Below are positions 13,237 through 22,191 of a DNA stretch of 28,284 nucleotides, piece by piece (the first letter of the stretch is position 1; the number at the start of each line of letters is the position of its first letter). The stretch is taken from contig CAKQPE010000018.1 in assembly GCA_934256695.1 (NCBI GenBank), forward strand, positions 1 through 28,284, given 5' to 3'. This DNA comes from an uncultured Eubacteriales bacterium (lineage in GTDB: Bacteria > Bacillota > Clostridia > Lachnospirales > Anaerotignaceae). Both the position numbers and the translations under genes were made by a program. The notes below the pieces were generated by a model. It searched no databases. It had not been told where the DNA came from and saw only the letters and a program-made list of their open reading frames with translations.

Positions 13237-15291
13237 TTGCTTTTAAATGATTCGGTTACGGAAATAAAAGGAATAGGTGCAAAAAAAGCCCAGACCCTTA
13301 ATAATCTGGGTATATTTACGGTAAATGATTTGATAGAACATTTTCCCAGAGATTATGAGGACAGAAGTCAGGTAAAGGATATTGCCGACCTGACGGAAAA
13401 TGAGGAAAATACATTTTTTGCTCTCGTAAGTGCTGTGCCCGAAAACGTACATATACGTAAAATGACCGTAACAAAGGTTAAACTGAGTGATTCAACGGGC
13501 AGTATAAACGCTGTATGGTATAATCAGCCGTTTATTAAAAATGCACTTAAAAAAGATGAAGAATATATTTTTACGGGAATATATAAAAAGAGTGGCTACC
13601 GGAGAGAGGTTTCTTCGCCGGAGTTTGAAAAAGCGGGTACAGATAAGGAAATCCTCGGCGGCGGAAGAATAGTTCCCGTTTATCCGCTTACCTCCGGCAT
13701 AAGCCAGAAGGTATTGAGAAGTCTTATCAAAACAACTCTTGATGCCGTTAAAACACAGCTGCCGGAGTTTCTGCCTTTGGATATGCGGAAAAAATATATG
13801 CTTTGTGAAAGGAATTTTGCCATAAGCAATATACATTTTCCGGAAAATGACGAAAGCTTTTTTATAGCAAGAAAACGTCTGGTTTTTGAGGAACTTTTTG
13901 TATTGCAGACGGCACTTTTCATATTAAAGGGAACTGCAAAAAGAAATGACGGAATTGTTTTTAAAACCCAAGGAATATCCGAAGAAAGCGAAAAAGCATT
14001 TGGTTTCGGTTTTACAAAGGCACAGAAAAAGGTTATAGCGGAGATTTGTTCAGATGTTTCTAAAGGAATACCTATGAACAGGCTTATACAAGGTGACGTA
14101 GGCAGCGGAAAGACTGCCGTTGCAATGACTGCGGCACTTATGGCAGTAAAAAACGGCTATCAGGCGGCACTTATGGCACCTACGGAGGTTTTGGCAAGCC
14201 AGCACTATGAGTCATTTAAAGAATTTTTTGATAAATTCGGCATAAAGGTATGTCTTTTGAAGGGTTCTTTGAAGAAAAAAGAAAAGGAAGCAGTTAAGGA
14301 ACTTATTTCCACAGGGGAAGCAGATGTCATAGTCGGTACTCATGCCATAATACAGGAAGATGTGGAGTTTAAAAAGCTTGGACTTGTAATTACAGACGAA
14401 CAGCACAGGTTTGGCGTAAAGCAGAGAAATGTTCTTTCGGAAAAAGGCATTAATGCCCATGTAATGGTTATGACGGCAACACCTATACCGAGAACTCTTG
14501 CACTTATACTCTACGGTGACCTTGATGTATCGGTAATAGACGAGCTTCCGCCGGGCAGACAGCATATAGATACATTTGCAGTAAACAGCTCTTATCACCA
14601 AAGAGCCTATGGTTTTATAAGAAAAGAAGTTGAAAATGGCAGACAGGCATATATGGTCTGCCCTATGATAGAAGAAAATGACGCAATAGAGGCAAAATCC
14701 GTTATGCAAATGATAGACGAGGTTTCCCAAACGGATTTTAAAGGTCTTTCGGTAGCGGTTCTCCACGGAAAAATGAAGGCTGACGAAAAAGAGAGAATAA
14801 TGAAGGATTTTGCCGAAAATAAAATACAGATACTTATTTCAACAACTGTTATAGAAGTAGGCATTAATGTTCCGAATGCAACAATAATGCTTATAGAAAA
14901 TGCAGAGAGGTTCGGTCTTTCGCAGCTTCACCAGTTAAGAGGCCGTGTAGGACGAGGAAAGTACCAGTCCTACTGCATACTTGTTACCGATTCCAAAAGC
15001 GAGGTAACAAAAGAGAGAATGAAGGTAATGAAAAAGACAAACGACGGCTTTGAAATATCCGAAACAGACCTTAAATTAAGAGGTCCGGGAGAGTTTTTCG
15101 GTACAAGACAGCACGGTGTGCCTCAGCTTAAAATAGCAAATCTTTATAAGGATGCGGATATATTGTCACAGGCACAGGCTGCTGCAAAGGAACTTAATCG
15201 AAACGAAAATTGGCAGAAAGATGACAGATATAAACCGCTTAAAGAGCGGATAAATATGCTTTTTAACAGTGATGGGAGAATAGGCATATAA
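13237..15291 (+). CDS. recG: ATP-dependent DNA helicase RecG
   Basis: A 684-aa superfamily 2 helicase that remodels stalled replication forks and Holliday junctions. It has an N-terminal wedge/OB domain (about 1-230) and helicase motifs: GDVGSGKT (286-293), DEQHRFG (387-393), TATPIPRT, and the C-terminal GRVGRG and LRGPGEFFG. Full length. The start codon is TTG (13237), chosen because GGAGG (13224-13228) lies 8 bases upstream and no ATG or GTG fits. The gene begins just downstream of repeat copy C. The downstream rsmD has its own promoter. Confidence 0.96.
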   Translation: MLLNDSVTEIKGIGAKKAQTLNNLGIFTVNDLIEHFPRDYEDRSQVKDIADLTENEENTFFALVSAVPENVHIRKMTVTKVKLSDSTGSINAVWYNQPFIKNALKKDEEYIFTGIYKKSGYRREVSSPEFEKAGTDKEILGGGRIVPVYPLTSGISQKVLRSLIKTTLDAVKTQLPEFLPLDMRKKYMLCERNFAISNIHFPENDESFFIARKRLVFEELFVLQTALFILKGTAKRNDGIVFKTQGISEESEKAFGFGFTKAQKKVIAEICSDVSKGIPMNRLIQGDVGSGKTAVAMTAALMAVKNGYQAALMAPTEVLASQHYESFKEFFDKFGIKVCLLKGSLKKKEKEAVKELISTGEADVIVGTHAIIQEDVEFKKLGLVITDEQHRFGVKQRNVLSEKGINAHVMVMTATPIPRTLALILYGDLDVSVIDELPPGRQHIDTFAVNSSYHQRAYGFIRKEVENGRQAYMVCPMIEENDAIEAKSVMQMIDEVSQTDFKGLSVAVLHGKMKADEKERIMKDFAENKIQILISTTVIEVGINVPNATIMLIENAERFGLSQLHQLRGRVGRGKYQSYCILVTDSKSEVTKERMKVMKKTNDGFEISETDLKLRGPGEFFGTRQHGVPQLKIANLYKDADILSQAQAAAKELNRNENWQKDDRYKPLKERINMLFNSDGRIGI

Positions 15292-15319
15292 AAAATATTT
15301 GTGCATAGTATATAAGTTA

Positions 15320-15348
15320 TTGTTTTTTATGGTACATTCTGATATAAT
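15320..15348 (+). promoter_or_regulatory. SigA promoter for rsmD-coaD
   Basis: TTGTTT (15320-15325), a 17-base spacer and a perfect TATAAT (15343-15348). Transcription should start near 15355, about 100 bases before the rsmD start codon. Confidence 0.75.
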
Positions 15349-15377
15349 TTAATAGTTATAAATAAGAATTTTGTTAG

Positions 15378-15441
15378 GATAAAGATTTTTTAAATGCCTG
15401 AATTTAATACTGTTTAGGTTAAGATTTTTCGCGTCTTTATC
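15378..15441 (+). promoter_or_regulatory. Structured 5' leader of rsmD
   Basis: GATAAAGA (15378-15385) is exactly complementary to TCTTTATC (15434-15441). Inside, CCTGAA (15397-15402) can pair with TTTAGG (15413-15418) using one G-U. The outer stem ends 4 bases before GGAGG, so folding could restrict ribosome access. No known riboswitch is recognised. Confidence 0.4.
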
Positions 15442-15455
15442 TTTTGGAGGATTCA

Positions 15456-16031
15456 ATGAGAGTTATATCTGGAAAATCGAGAGGATGCAAACTTAAAGCA
15501 CCGGAAGGTCTTTCCACAAGACCTACAACAGACAGAATAAAAGAATCTCTTTTTAACATACTTTCACCTGATATTTACGATTGTCGGTTTCTTGATATAT
15601 TCAGCGGAAGCGGTGCTATAGCAATAGAGGCATTAAGCAGAGGTGCGAAAGAAGCCGTACTTATCGACAGTTCCGATAAGGCAATGGCGGTGATAAGAGA
15701 AAACCTTATACATACAAAGCTTTCGGATAATGCCGAAACAATGAAATTAGATGTTTTTTCTGCTTTAAAGACGCTTGGTTCAAAGGGCAGAAGGTTTGAT
15801 ATTATATTTATGGATCCGCCTTATGCGGCAGGTCTTTATGAAAAGACATTGGAAACAATAGTTCAGTACAATATTCTTGCAGATGACGGATATATAGTTG
15901 CCGAACAGTCATCAGATGATGAAGCAGTGGATATTGAAGGACTTAAAAATTACAGAATAAAAGATTATAAAACAACAAAAATGGTTTTCTATGCATTAGG
16001 CGAAGAAATCTTGGGGGAAAGAAATGATTAA
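15456..16031 (+). CDS. rsmD: 16S rRNA (guanine966-N2)-methyltransferase RsmD
   Basis: A 191-aa SAM-dependent methyltransferase for G966 of 16S rRNA. The SAM-binding stretch DIFSGSGAIAIEALSRGA (47-64) and the catalytic DPPY (120-123, in FMDPPYAAGLY) are present, with the family N-terminus MRVISGKSRG. The ATG at 15456 follows TTGGAGG; the in-frame TTG at 15444 is itself part of the RBS region. It overlaps coaD by 8 bases, the usual coupled rsmD-coaD arrangement. Confidence 0.95.
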   Translation: MRVISGKSRGCKLKAPEGLSTRPTTDRIKESLFNILSPDIYDCRFLDIFSGSGAIAIEALSRGAKEAVLIDSSDKAMAVIRENLIHTKLSDNAETMKLDVFSALKTLGSKGRRFDIIFMDPPYAAGLYEKTLETIVQYNILADDGYIVAEQSSDDEAVDIEGLKNYRIKDYKTTKMVFYALGEEILGERND

Positions 16032-16506
16032 GGCAATTTATCCGGGAAGTTTTGATCCGGTTACAAACGGTCATCTTGATATTATAAAAAGAGCTGCTAA
16101 GCTTGTTGATGTGCTTGTTGTAAGTGTGCTTGAAAATCCGCATAAATCATCATCATTGTTTACAGTGGAAGAAAGAATAAAACAGCTTAAAAAAGTTACA
16201 AAAGATATAAAAAATGTTGAAGTATCTTCTTTTGGCGGACTTCTTGTGGATTATGCAAAGCAGATTGATGCACAGGTTGTAATAAGAGGTTTAAGAGCTG
16301 TTACCGATTTTGAAAGTGAATTTCAGATGGCACTTACAAACAGAAGTCTTATGCCGGAGCTTGAGACACTTTTTATTCCTACAAGTGTTGAATATCTCTA
16401 TTTAAGTTCAAGTACGCTTAAAGAGGTGGCAATGTTCGGCGGAAATATATGCTCAATGGTACCATGCGAAATAAAACAGGAAGTACTGGATAAATTCACA
16501 AAGTGA
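16024..16506 (+). CDS. coaD: Phosphopantetheine adenylyltransferase
   Basis: A 160-aa enzyme of coenzyme A synthesis, joining 4'-phosphopantetheine and ATP to dephospho-CoA. It shows the nucleotidyltransferase signature YPGSFDPVTNGHLDII (6-21), including the TxGH-type motif, then RGLRAVTDFE (about 89-98) and SSSTLKEVAMFGG (about 127-139). Length is standard. The ATG at 16024 lies inside the end of rsmD, with GGGGGAAAG upstream. The next gene starts 11 bases after its stop codon. Confidence 0.97.
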   Translation: MIKAIYPGSFDPVTNGHLDIIKRAAKLVDVLVVSVLENPHKSSSLFTVEERIKQLKKVTKDIKNVEVSSFGGLLVDYAKQIDAQVVIRGLRAVTDFESEFQMALTNRSLMPELETLFIPTSVEYLYLSSSTLKEVAMFGGNICSMVPCEIKQEVLDKFTK

Positions 16507-16517
16507 GGGATTATAAG

Positions 16518-17030
16518 ATGGAAAAAGTTGATGAACTGTTAGCGGAACTTGAAGATATTCTTGAACAGAGCCGTACAGTGCCGTTTTCTTCAAAGGTAGC
16601 TGTAAACAGAGATGAAATATACGAAATTATAGACGAAATAAGACGTAAACTGCCTGAAGAAATAAGACAGAGCAGGGAGCTTATAAAAGACAGAAACAAA
16701 ATACTTATTGATGCACAAAAAGAAGCCGATGAGCTTTTGGATTCTACAAAGGAAAGAATAACACGTCTTGTAGACAGCCACGAAATATCACAGCAGGCTT
16801 ACGAACACGCTTCTCAGATAGTTGACAATGCAAAGGCAACTGCAAAGGAAATGCGTATAGGTGCAAAGGAATATGTTGACGAGGTACTTTCCCTTGCAGA
16901 AGAAAAGCTTGTAAACATGATGGAAGAACTTAGAACAGAAAGCCTTAATATTGATAACTTCTTTAATCAAAAGCTTGATATTATACATGAGAACAGACAG
17001 GAACTTAAAGGCTTTGATGACGAAAGATAA
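16518..17030 (+). CDS. Coiled-coil ATPase-subunit-like protein
   Basis: A 170-aa protein, almost entirely charged helix. It starts MEKVDELLAELEDILEQSRTV in two adjoining heptad-like blocks and continues with LIDAQKEADELLDSTKERI and AYEHASQIVDNAKATAKEM, the alternating Ala/Glu/Lys pattern of stalk subunits (V-ATPase H, F-ATPase b). Similar proteins beside coaD in Clostridia are often labelled ATPase, but no nucleotide-binding motif is visible, so this is likely a structural coiled coil of unknown role. The ATG at 16518 has GAGGG 8 bases upstream; an in-frame GTG at 16503 overlaps the coaD stop and has no site. A terminator follows. Confidence 0.75.
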   Translation: MEKVDELLAELEDILEQSRTVPFSSKVAVNRDEIYEIIDEIRRKLPEEIRQSRELIKDRNKILIDAQKEADELLDSTKERITRLVDSHEISQQAYEHASQIVDNAKATAKEMRIGAKEYVDEVLSLAEEKLVNMMEELRTESLNIDNFFNQKLDIIHENRQELKGFDDER

Positions 17031-17038
17031 TATTTTGA

Positions 17039-17081
17039 GTCCTGATTCAGAAGCTTAATCTGATTCAGGACTTTTGTTTTT
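17039..17081 (+). terminator. Terminator after the coaD operon
   Basis: A 13-base arm (17039-17051) pairs with 17059-17071 with one mismatch (GTCCTGA...TCAGGAC ends), followed by TTTTGTTTTT. Intrinsic terminator 8 bases after the stop codon. Confidence 0.9.
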
Positions 17082-17209
17082 ATATTTGGTAAAAAAATAT
17101 TAAAAATTTACCACATATTTAAAAATTTATGATATTATATGTATGCAGTTTACTGATATATAAAATAATTTAAATTAACGGTTTGAAATCCGTTTTTGGA
17201 GGTATTGCT

Positions 17210-18745
17210 TTGGGTGGCAGAAGAAAAAAGCAAAGAAGAGAAAACTATCATCAGCCGCAGACAGTAAAAAGCCGTACCCACAGGTCTAAAAGTAAAAGCA
17301 GAGCAAGAGGAAATTATAAAGTGCTTACGGCAGTAGTGTTTGTACTGCTGTTAATATATATTCTCGGTTATATAATAGCTTATGTATCAAGACCGTCTGT
17401 GCCGACAGAAACCGTAAATTACGGAACCATAGACAGCCCAAATACAATAAGCGGAGTTATAGTAAGAGATGAAATGGTTGTAAAAAGCACTGCTTCGGGA
17501 GAAGCGGTATATAATTATGCCGAAAACACAAAGGCTCCCAAAAACGCTCTTGTCTGCACGGTAAAGGATACGGGCACATCTGATACGATTGAAAATGAGA
17601 TAAAAAAAATAGACAAGGATATATTGACTGCTCAGGAGTCCAGAATGGATATATCAAAGAACAAAGATGAAATAGACCGTATAGAGAATAATCTTACAAA
17701 TACGGTGGACAACTCTGTATATAAATTTACGGAGAGTTCTATGACAGATATGTACTCCTTTAAAAATAATATACAAAACTATATAGATATGCGAAACAGC
17801 ATACTTATAAACGAAATAACAAACTCTACATCAGAACTTACGGAGCAGAGAAAGGAATACGAAAAAGAACTTTCCGGCAGTGTATCTTCATATAATGCCG
17901 ATGAAAGCGGAATAATTTCTCTTATGATAGACGGACATGAGGAAGAATTTACGCCGGAAAATATTAATTCTATAACAAAAGAACAGATAAAGACTGAAAT
18001 TATACCTGAGTATATCTCAAAAAGTGTATCCGTAAAAGAGGGAGAACCGCTTTTTAAAATAGTGAAAAACAATAAATGGTATGTTGCGGCATATGTTCCG
18101 AATGAAACAGCAGCCAACTATGAAGTCGGTGACAGTCTGGAAATATATACATTCTATGATGAAGAAGAATTAAGCTCCGATATGACTGTTGAAAGCGAAA
18201 CAATGGGAGAAAAGGAAACATTTATGGTTTTAAGTTCCGATGAGAATTTAATAGACTTTCTTCCTTTGAGAACAATTACTTTCAATATACGTCAGGACAG
18301 CAGTACCGGACTTAAAATTCCGAATACTGCAATAGTTGAAAAAACATTTCTGAAGATACCGTCAAGCTGTGTTGTTGATAATCTTGGAGAAAAAACGGTA
18401 ATATTAAAAAACGGTTCAAATGCACAGACAGTAAAAATAAATGTGTTTACGGCAGATGACGAAAACGTATATGTTCTTCAGGATTATAAAACACTTAAAC
18501 TGGGTGATGTACTTGTAATGGGAAGTGGCGAAAACGCAAAGGATTTTACAATAAGTGAGGTTGAAAATTACAAATGCGTTTATGTAGCCAACAGTTCCAT
18601 GGCTTCTTATGCGGTAGTTAATGTTATAGGTCAGAACTCAGAATATTCCATAGTTAAACCGTCCTCATCAAGCTACGGACTTAAAGTATATGATAAAATA
18701 GTATCTGATGCAAAGAGTGTTACAGATGATGAGGCTTTAAACTGA
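17210..18745 (+). CDS. HlyD-like membrane-anchored adaptor protein
   Basis: A 511-aa protein with a strongly basic cytoplasmic N-terminus (GGRRKKQRR onward), one TM helix (about 37-58) and a large extracytoplasmic part. The part after the TM (SGVIVRDEMVVKSTASGEAV) resembles the lipoyl/barrel-sandwich half-motif of HlyD or RND adaptors. A helical hairpin (about 115-220) and further beta domains (VKEGEPLFKIVKNNKWYVAAYVP) follow. Such proteins sit next to ylmE-sepF in many Clostridia. No efflux ATPase or outer channel is nearby, so transport is unproven and an envelope role is as likely. The start is TTG (17210), 7 bases after GGAGG; the in-frame TTG at 17183 lacks a site. Confidence 0.75.
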   Translation: MGGRRKKQRRENYHQPQTVKSRTHRSKSKSRARGNYKVLTAVVFVLLLIYILGYIIAYVSRPSVPTETVNYGTIDSPNTISGVIVRDEMVVKSTASGEAVYNYAENTKAPKNALVCTVKDTGTSDTIENEIKKIDKDILTAQESRMDISKNKDEIDRIENNLTNTVDNSVYKFTESSMTDMYSFKNNIQNYIDMRNSILINEITNSTSELTEQRKEYEKELSGSVSSYNADESGIISLMIDGHEEEFTPENINSITKEQIKTEIIPEYISKSVSVKEGEPLFKIVKNNKWYVAAYVPNETAANYEVGDSLEIYTFYDEEELSSDMTVESETMGEKETFMVLSSDENLIDFLPLRTITFNIRQDSSTGLKIPNTAIVEKTFLKIPSSCVVDNLGEKTVILKNGSNAQTVKINVFTADDENVYVLQDYKTLKLGDVLVMGSGENAKDFTISEVENYKCVYVANSSMASYAVVNVIGQNSEYSIVKPSSSSYGLKVYDKIVSDAKSVTDDEALN

Positions 18746-18760
18746 AAGGAGATAATATAA

Positions 18761-19465
18761 ATGTCGTCAATTAAGGAAAATATTGAAAATATTAATGCTA
18801 AAATAGAGGCGGCCTGCCAGAGAAGCGGCAGAAAAAGAGAAGAAGTACTTTTTCTTGTTGTAAGCAAGACAATAGATGTTCCGAGAATTAAAGAAGCTGT
18901 TGCCTGCGGAATGACAAGCCTCGGAGAAAACAAGGTGCAGGAAATAATGGATAAGTATGAGCCTATGGGCGAAGGCATTAAATGGCACCTTATAGGTCAT
19001 CTTCAGACAAATAAAGTAAAATACATAATAGATAAGGTTGAACTTATCCACTCTGTGGAAAGCATTAAGCTTGCAGAAGAAATAAGCAAGAGAGCCGTTG
19101 CAAAGGGTGTTACTGCCAATATACTTCTTGAAGTAAATGTTGCCGGAGAAGAATCCAAATTCGGCATAAAGCCGGAAGAATGCGAGCAGATGGTTCGTGA
19201 AATAAGTGTAATGCCTAATATAGTTATAAAAGGACTTATGACTGTTGCACCGGCTGTCGAAAATGAAGAAGAAAACAGGAAATATTTCAGACAAATGAAA
19301 CAATTACTTGTTGACATTAACAGCAAAAAAATTGATAATGTTAATATGACAGAACTTTCTATGGGTATGACAGGCGATTATGAGGTTGCCATAGAAGAAG
19401 GTGCAACAATAGTAAGAATAGGTACAGGTGTTTTCGGTGCAAGATACTATCCGAATAAAAACTAA
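18761..19465 (+). CDS. PLP homeostasis protein, YggS/YlmE family
   Basis: A 234-aa PLP-binding protein of the YggS/PROSC/YlmE family, which buffers pyridoxal phosphate and affects amino-acid balance; no catalytic reaction is firmly known. The PLP lysine is K36 in LVVSKTIDV. GENKVQE, WHLIGHLQTNK, and the C-terminal SMGMTGDYEVAIEEGATIVR phosphate-binding region are all conserved. AAAGGAG lies 10 bases before the ATG. It is the first gene of the division-linked ylmE-sepF-ylmG-ylmH order known from Bacillus. Confidence 0.95.
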   Translation: MSSIKENIENINAKIEAACQRSGRKREEVLFLVVSKTIDVPRIKEAVACGMTSLGENKVQEIMDKYEPMGEGIKWHLIGHLQTNKVKYIIDKVELIHSVESIKLAEEISKRAVAKGVTANILLEVNVAGEESKFGIKPEECEQMVREISVMPNIVIKGLMTVAPAVENEEENRKYFRQMKQLLVDINSKKIDNVNMTELSMGMTGDYEVAIEEGATIVRIGTGVFGARYYPNKN

Positions 19466-19485
19466 TATTTAGGGGGAAATTAACA

Positions 19486-19992
19486 GTGGGCTTAGTAGAT
19501 AAATTCAGAAATATGTTTGGCGGAGACGAGTACGAAGATGATGATTTTGATGAGGATTACGAATATGATGAAGCTCCTGCAAAAAAAGAAAGAGACACAG
19601 ATTATTCATCACAGAGACAGAGTCAGCCATCAAGACCTTCATCTGTATCACCAAGCAGAAGAAATACTTCTCAGGTGGTAAGCATACATACAAACGTACA
19701 GATGCAGGTTTGTATAATTAAACCGGCCTGCTATGAAGATGCACAGGAAATATGTGATCAGGTTAAGGCGAGAAAGCCTGTAGTTGTAAATCTTGAGAAG
19801 GTTGAATATCCTATTGCACAGAGAATAATGGACTTTTTAAGCGGAACTTGCTATTCATTAAACGGTTCAATACAGAGGGTTGCAAACAACATATTTGTAA
19901 TTGCACCTGAAAATGTTGATGTTTCCGGAGATTTTAAGGAAGAACTTAAAACAAAAGGAATAATACTTCCTTGGGCAAGTCAGGGAAAATAA
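19486..19992 (+). CDS. sepF: Cell division protein SepF
   Basis: A 168-aa protein that links FtsZ polymers to the membrane during septation. The amphipathic N-terminal anchor MGLVDKFRNMFGG is followed by an acidic stretch (EYEDDDFDEDYEYDE), a Ser/Pro/Gln/Arg-rich flexible linker (about 32-65), and the C-terminal globular domain (VCIIKPACYEDAQEICDQV onward, with SGTCYSLNGSIQRV). The start is GTG (19486) with GGGGGAA 9 bases upstream. It lies 20 bases from ylmE in one operon. Confidence 0.95.
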   Translation: MGLVDKFRNMFGGDEYEDDDFDEDYEYDEAPAKKERDTDYSSQRQSQPSRPSSVSPSRRNTSQVVSIHTNVQMQVCIIKPACYEDAQEICDQVKARKPVVVNLEKVEYPIAQRIMDFLSGTCYSLNGSIQRVANNIFVIAPENVDVSGDFKEELKTKGIILPWASQGK

Positions 19993-20012
19993 AATTTTGA
20001 CTGGAGAAAAAT

Positions 20013-20294
20013 ATGCAGAATTTGTTGCTTCAGGCAGTTGACAAGTTTTTTGAAGTGATTTATTTTCTTATACTTATAAGAATAGTTCTTTCATGGCTTC
20101 CGAGTATAAGAAATACGGCAGTTGGCGGCATTATATATTCTCTTACAGAGCCTATACTTGGCCCTGTGAGGGAAATGATAGACCGTTCCCCTATAGGCGG
20201 AGGAATGATGCTGGATTTTTCGCCGGTAGTGGCACTTTTTATAATGAAAATTATATGCACAGTTGTTAAGGCTTTAATAATGGCTGTTCTTTAA
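20013..20294 (+). CDS. YggT/YlmG family membrane protein
   Basis: A 93-aa membrane protein with two hydrophobic segments (VIYFLILIRIVLSWLP and FSPVVALFIMKIICTVVKAL) separated by the family loop YSLTEPILGPVREMI. YlmG relatives are linked to division or membrane organisation, but the molecular role is not known. Position directly after sepF is conserved. CTGGAG lies 8 bases before the ATG. Confidence 0.92.
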   Translation: MQNLLLQAVDKFFEVIYFLILIRIVLSWLPSIRNTAVGGIIYSLTEPILGPVREMIDRSPIGGGMMLDFSPVVALFIMKIICTVVKALIMAVL

Positions 20295-20306
20295 TCGGTG
20301 TTTTAA

Positions 20307-21086
20307 ATGGCAAAAAATAATTTGAACATACAGCCTGAAAACAGGCTTATCGTTTCCCATGTGGAAGATATAATAAAACAGACTTTAAAAAAGCATATAC
20401 TTATGTTTTCGGATTTTTTTACGCCGTCACAGGCTGAAGATGTAATAAAAACGGCAGAATTTCAGAGAGATGTTAATTTTGCGGTTTTCGGCGGAAATGA
20501 TGAGTGCGAAAGACGAATAATAGGATTTTGTCCTGATTATGCGGAAATAACAAATCAAGATTTTCCTATTGATGCAGTAAAAATAAGCTATAATAAGAAA
20601 TTTTCGACAGAGATGAGCCACAGGGATTACCTTGGCTCTATTCTCGGTCTTGGCATTGACCGTTCAAAAGTAGGGGATATACTTGTTTTTGACGGCAGTG
20701 CCATTTGTTATGTAAAAAGAGAGATTGCCGAATATATATCGGCTAATTTAAATAAGGTGGGACACAACAATGTACGCACTGATATACTTGCTCTTGACGA
20801 AGTTGTTCTGCCTGAACTAAAAACAGAAGAAAAGAGTTTTACGGTTTCATCTTTAAGAATAGATGCAGTTGCCGGAGGAGCTTTTAATATGGCAAGAGGA
20901 AAAATACAATCTCTTATAGAAGGAGAAAAGGTGTTTTTAAATTTCGTTACCCAAATGTCTCCTTCAAAGAATATATCGGAAAACGATATGATTTCTGTAA
21001 GAGGCTTCGGCAGGGTAAAGGTGCTTTCTGTAAACGGCAGAACAAAAAAAGACCGTATAAGCATAACTGTGCTTAAATATATTTAA
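20307..21086 (+). CDS. S4-domain RNA-binding protein YlmH
   Basis: A 259-aa protein. The N-terminal two-thirds form a YlmH-specific domain (GGNDECERRIIGFCP, SHRDYLGSILGLGIDRSKVGD in two adjoining blocks), and an S4 RNA-binding domain covers about 180-245 (SSLRIDAVAGGAFNMARGK). In Bacillus YlmH binds stalled 50S subunits with peptidyl-tRNA in ribosome rescue. The RBS is weak (CGGTG, 20296-20300), only 12 bases after the yggT stop, so translation is probably coupled. In Bacillus divIVA follows; here aroB does. Confidence 0.92.
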   Translation: MAKNNLNIQPENRLIVSHVEDIIKQTLKKHILMFSDFFTPSQAEDVIKTAEFQRDVNFAVFGGNDECERRIIGFCPDYAEITNQDFPIDAVKISYNKKFSTEMSHRDYLGSILGLGIDRSKVGDILVFDGSAICYVKREIAEYISANLNKVGHNNVRTDILALDEVVLPELKTEEKSFTVSSLRIDAVAGGAFNMARGKIQSLIEGEKVFLNFVTQMSPSKNISENDMISVRGFGRVKVLSVNGRTKKDRISITVLKYI

Positions 21087-21101
21087 AACGAGGTGTTTCG
21101 T

Positions 21102-22184
21102 GTGAGCTGTATATATGTAGAGACAAAAACAAATAAGTATCCAATTTACTTTAAAAACGGATTTTCAGACCTTAAAGCCGCTGTTGAAGAAACAGGTCTT
21201 TCGGGAAGAAAGCTTTGCCTTATAGCCGACAGCAATACAGGAAAGCTTTATGCCGAAAAAGTAAAAAAAGAACTGGAAGGCTCATTTGAAGAAATATATG
21301 TATATATGTTTGAGGCAGGAGAAAAGAACAAAAATCTTTCTACAATATCAGATATGTACAGCTTTTTTATAGAAAACCATATTGACAGAAAGACGGTGGT
21401 TGCCTGTCTCGGCGGAGGAGTATGCGGAGATATGGCGGGCTTTGCAGCAGCTACATATTTAAGAGGAATTAAGTTTATACAGATACCTACTTCTCTTTTG
21501 GCACAGGTAGACAGCTCCGTAGGTGGAAAAGTCGGTGTCGATTTCAAAGGAAGCAAAAATATAATAGGAGCTTTTTATCAGCCGGAGTTTGTTTATATCA
21601 ATATGGAAACTCTTAACACACTTTCTGAAAGAGAGTTTAACGCCGGCATGGCAGAGGTAATAAAATATTCGCCTATTGCCGACAGTAAATTTTTGGATTA
21701 TTTAGAAAAAAACAAAGAAAAAATCAGAAACAAAGATACGGAATGTATGAAATACATTATAAAAAGATGCTGCGAAATTAAGGCAGATGTTGTATCAAAG
21801 GACGAAAAAGAAAGCGGACTTAGAGAAATACTTAATTTCGGTCATACAATAGGTCATGCCGTGGAAACAAAAATGGATTTTGCACTTCTTCACGGAGAAT
21901 GTGTTGCTTTGGGAATGAAGGCTGTTTTTGAAATATGTCTTAAAAGAGGAACGGTTACGCAAAATGAATATGACCGTTTTATAAGTCTTTTGGAGTATTT
22001 CTCACTTCCTTTAAAGACCGAAAATATTACGGCAGAGGAAGTTTACAGACAGATGTTCCTTGATAAAAAAGTACAGAAAAATACAATTCGATTTGTACTT
22101 TTGGAAAAATTCGGTTTGCCTTTCAGCACAACAGATGTAAGTAAAGACGAAATATTTGACGCTCTCGGCGTTATATTAGGGTGA
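21102..22184 (+). CDS. aroB: 3-dehydroquinate synthase
   Basis: A 360-aa enzyme for the second step of the shikimate pathway, cyclising DAHP to 3-dehydroquinate with NAD and a divalent metal. Motifs: the NAD loop GGGVCGDMAGF (104-114), the IPTSLLAQVDSSVGGK stretch, NIIGAFYQP, and the metal-site histidines in GHTIGHAVE. The start is GTG (21102), 6 bases after ACGAGGTG; a GTG at 21093 lies inside that site. It is the only metabolic enzyme of its pathway in the window and sits where divIVA would be expected between ylmH and lspA. Confidence 0.95.
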   Translation: MSCIYVETKTNKYPIYFKNGFSDLKAAVEETGLSGRKLCLIADSNTGKLYAEKVKKELEGSFEEIYVYMFEAGEKNKNLSTISDMYSFFIENHIDRKTVVACLGGGVCGDMAGFAAATYLRGIKFIQIPTSLLAQVDSSVGGKVGVDFKGSKNIIGAFYQPEFVYINMETLNTLSEREFNAGMAEVIKYSPIADSKFLDYLEKNKEKIRNKDTECMKYIIKRCCEIKADVVSKDEKESGLREILNFGHTIGHAVETKMDFALLHGECVALGMKAVFEICLKRGTVTQNEYDRFISLLEYFSLPLKTENITAEEVYRQMFLDKKVQKNTIRFVLLEKFGLPFSTTDVSKDEIFDALGVILG

Positions 22185-22191
22185 TTAAAAA

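Noticed and set aside
17087..17113. TGGTAAA...TTTACCA hairpin upstream of the HlyD-like gene as an operator
   Set aside because: A 7-bp AT-rich stem with a long loop is expected by chance here, and no regulator gene is adjacent.
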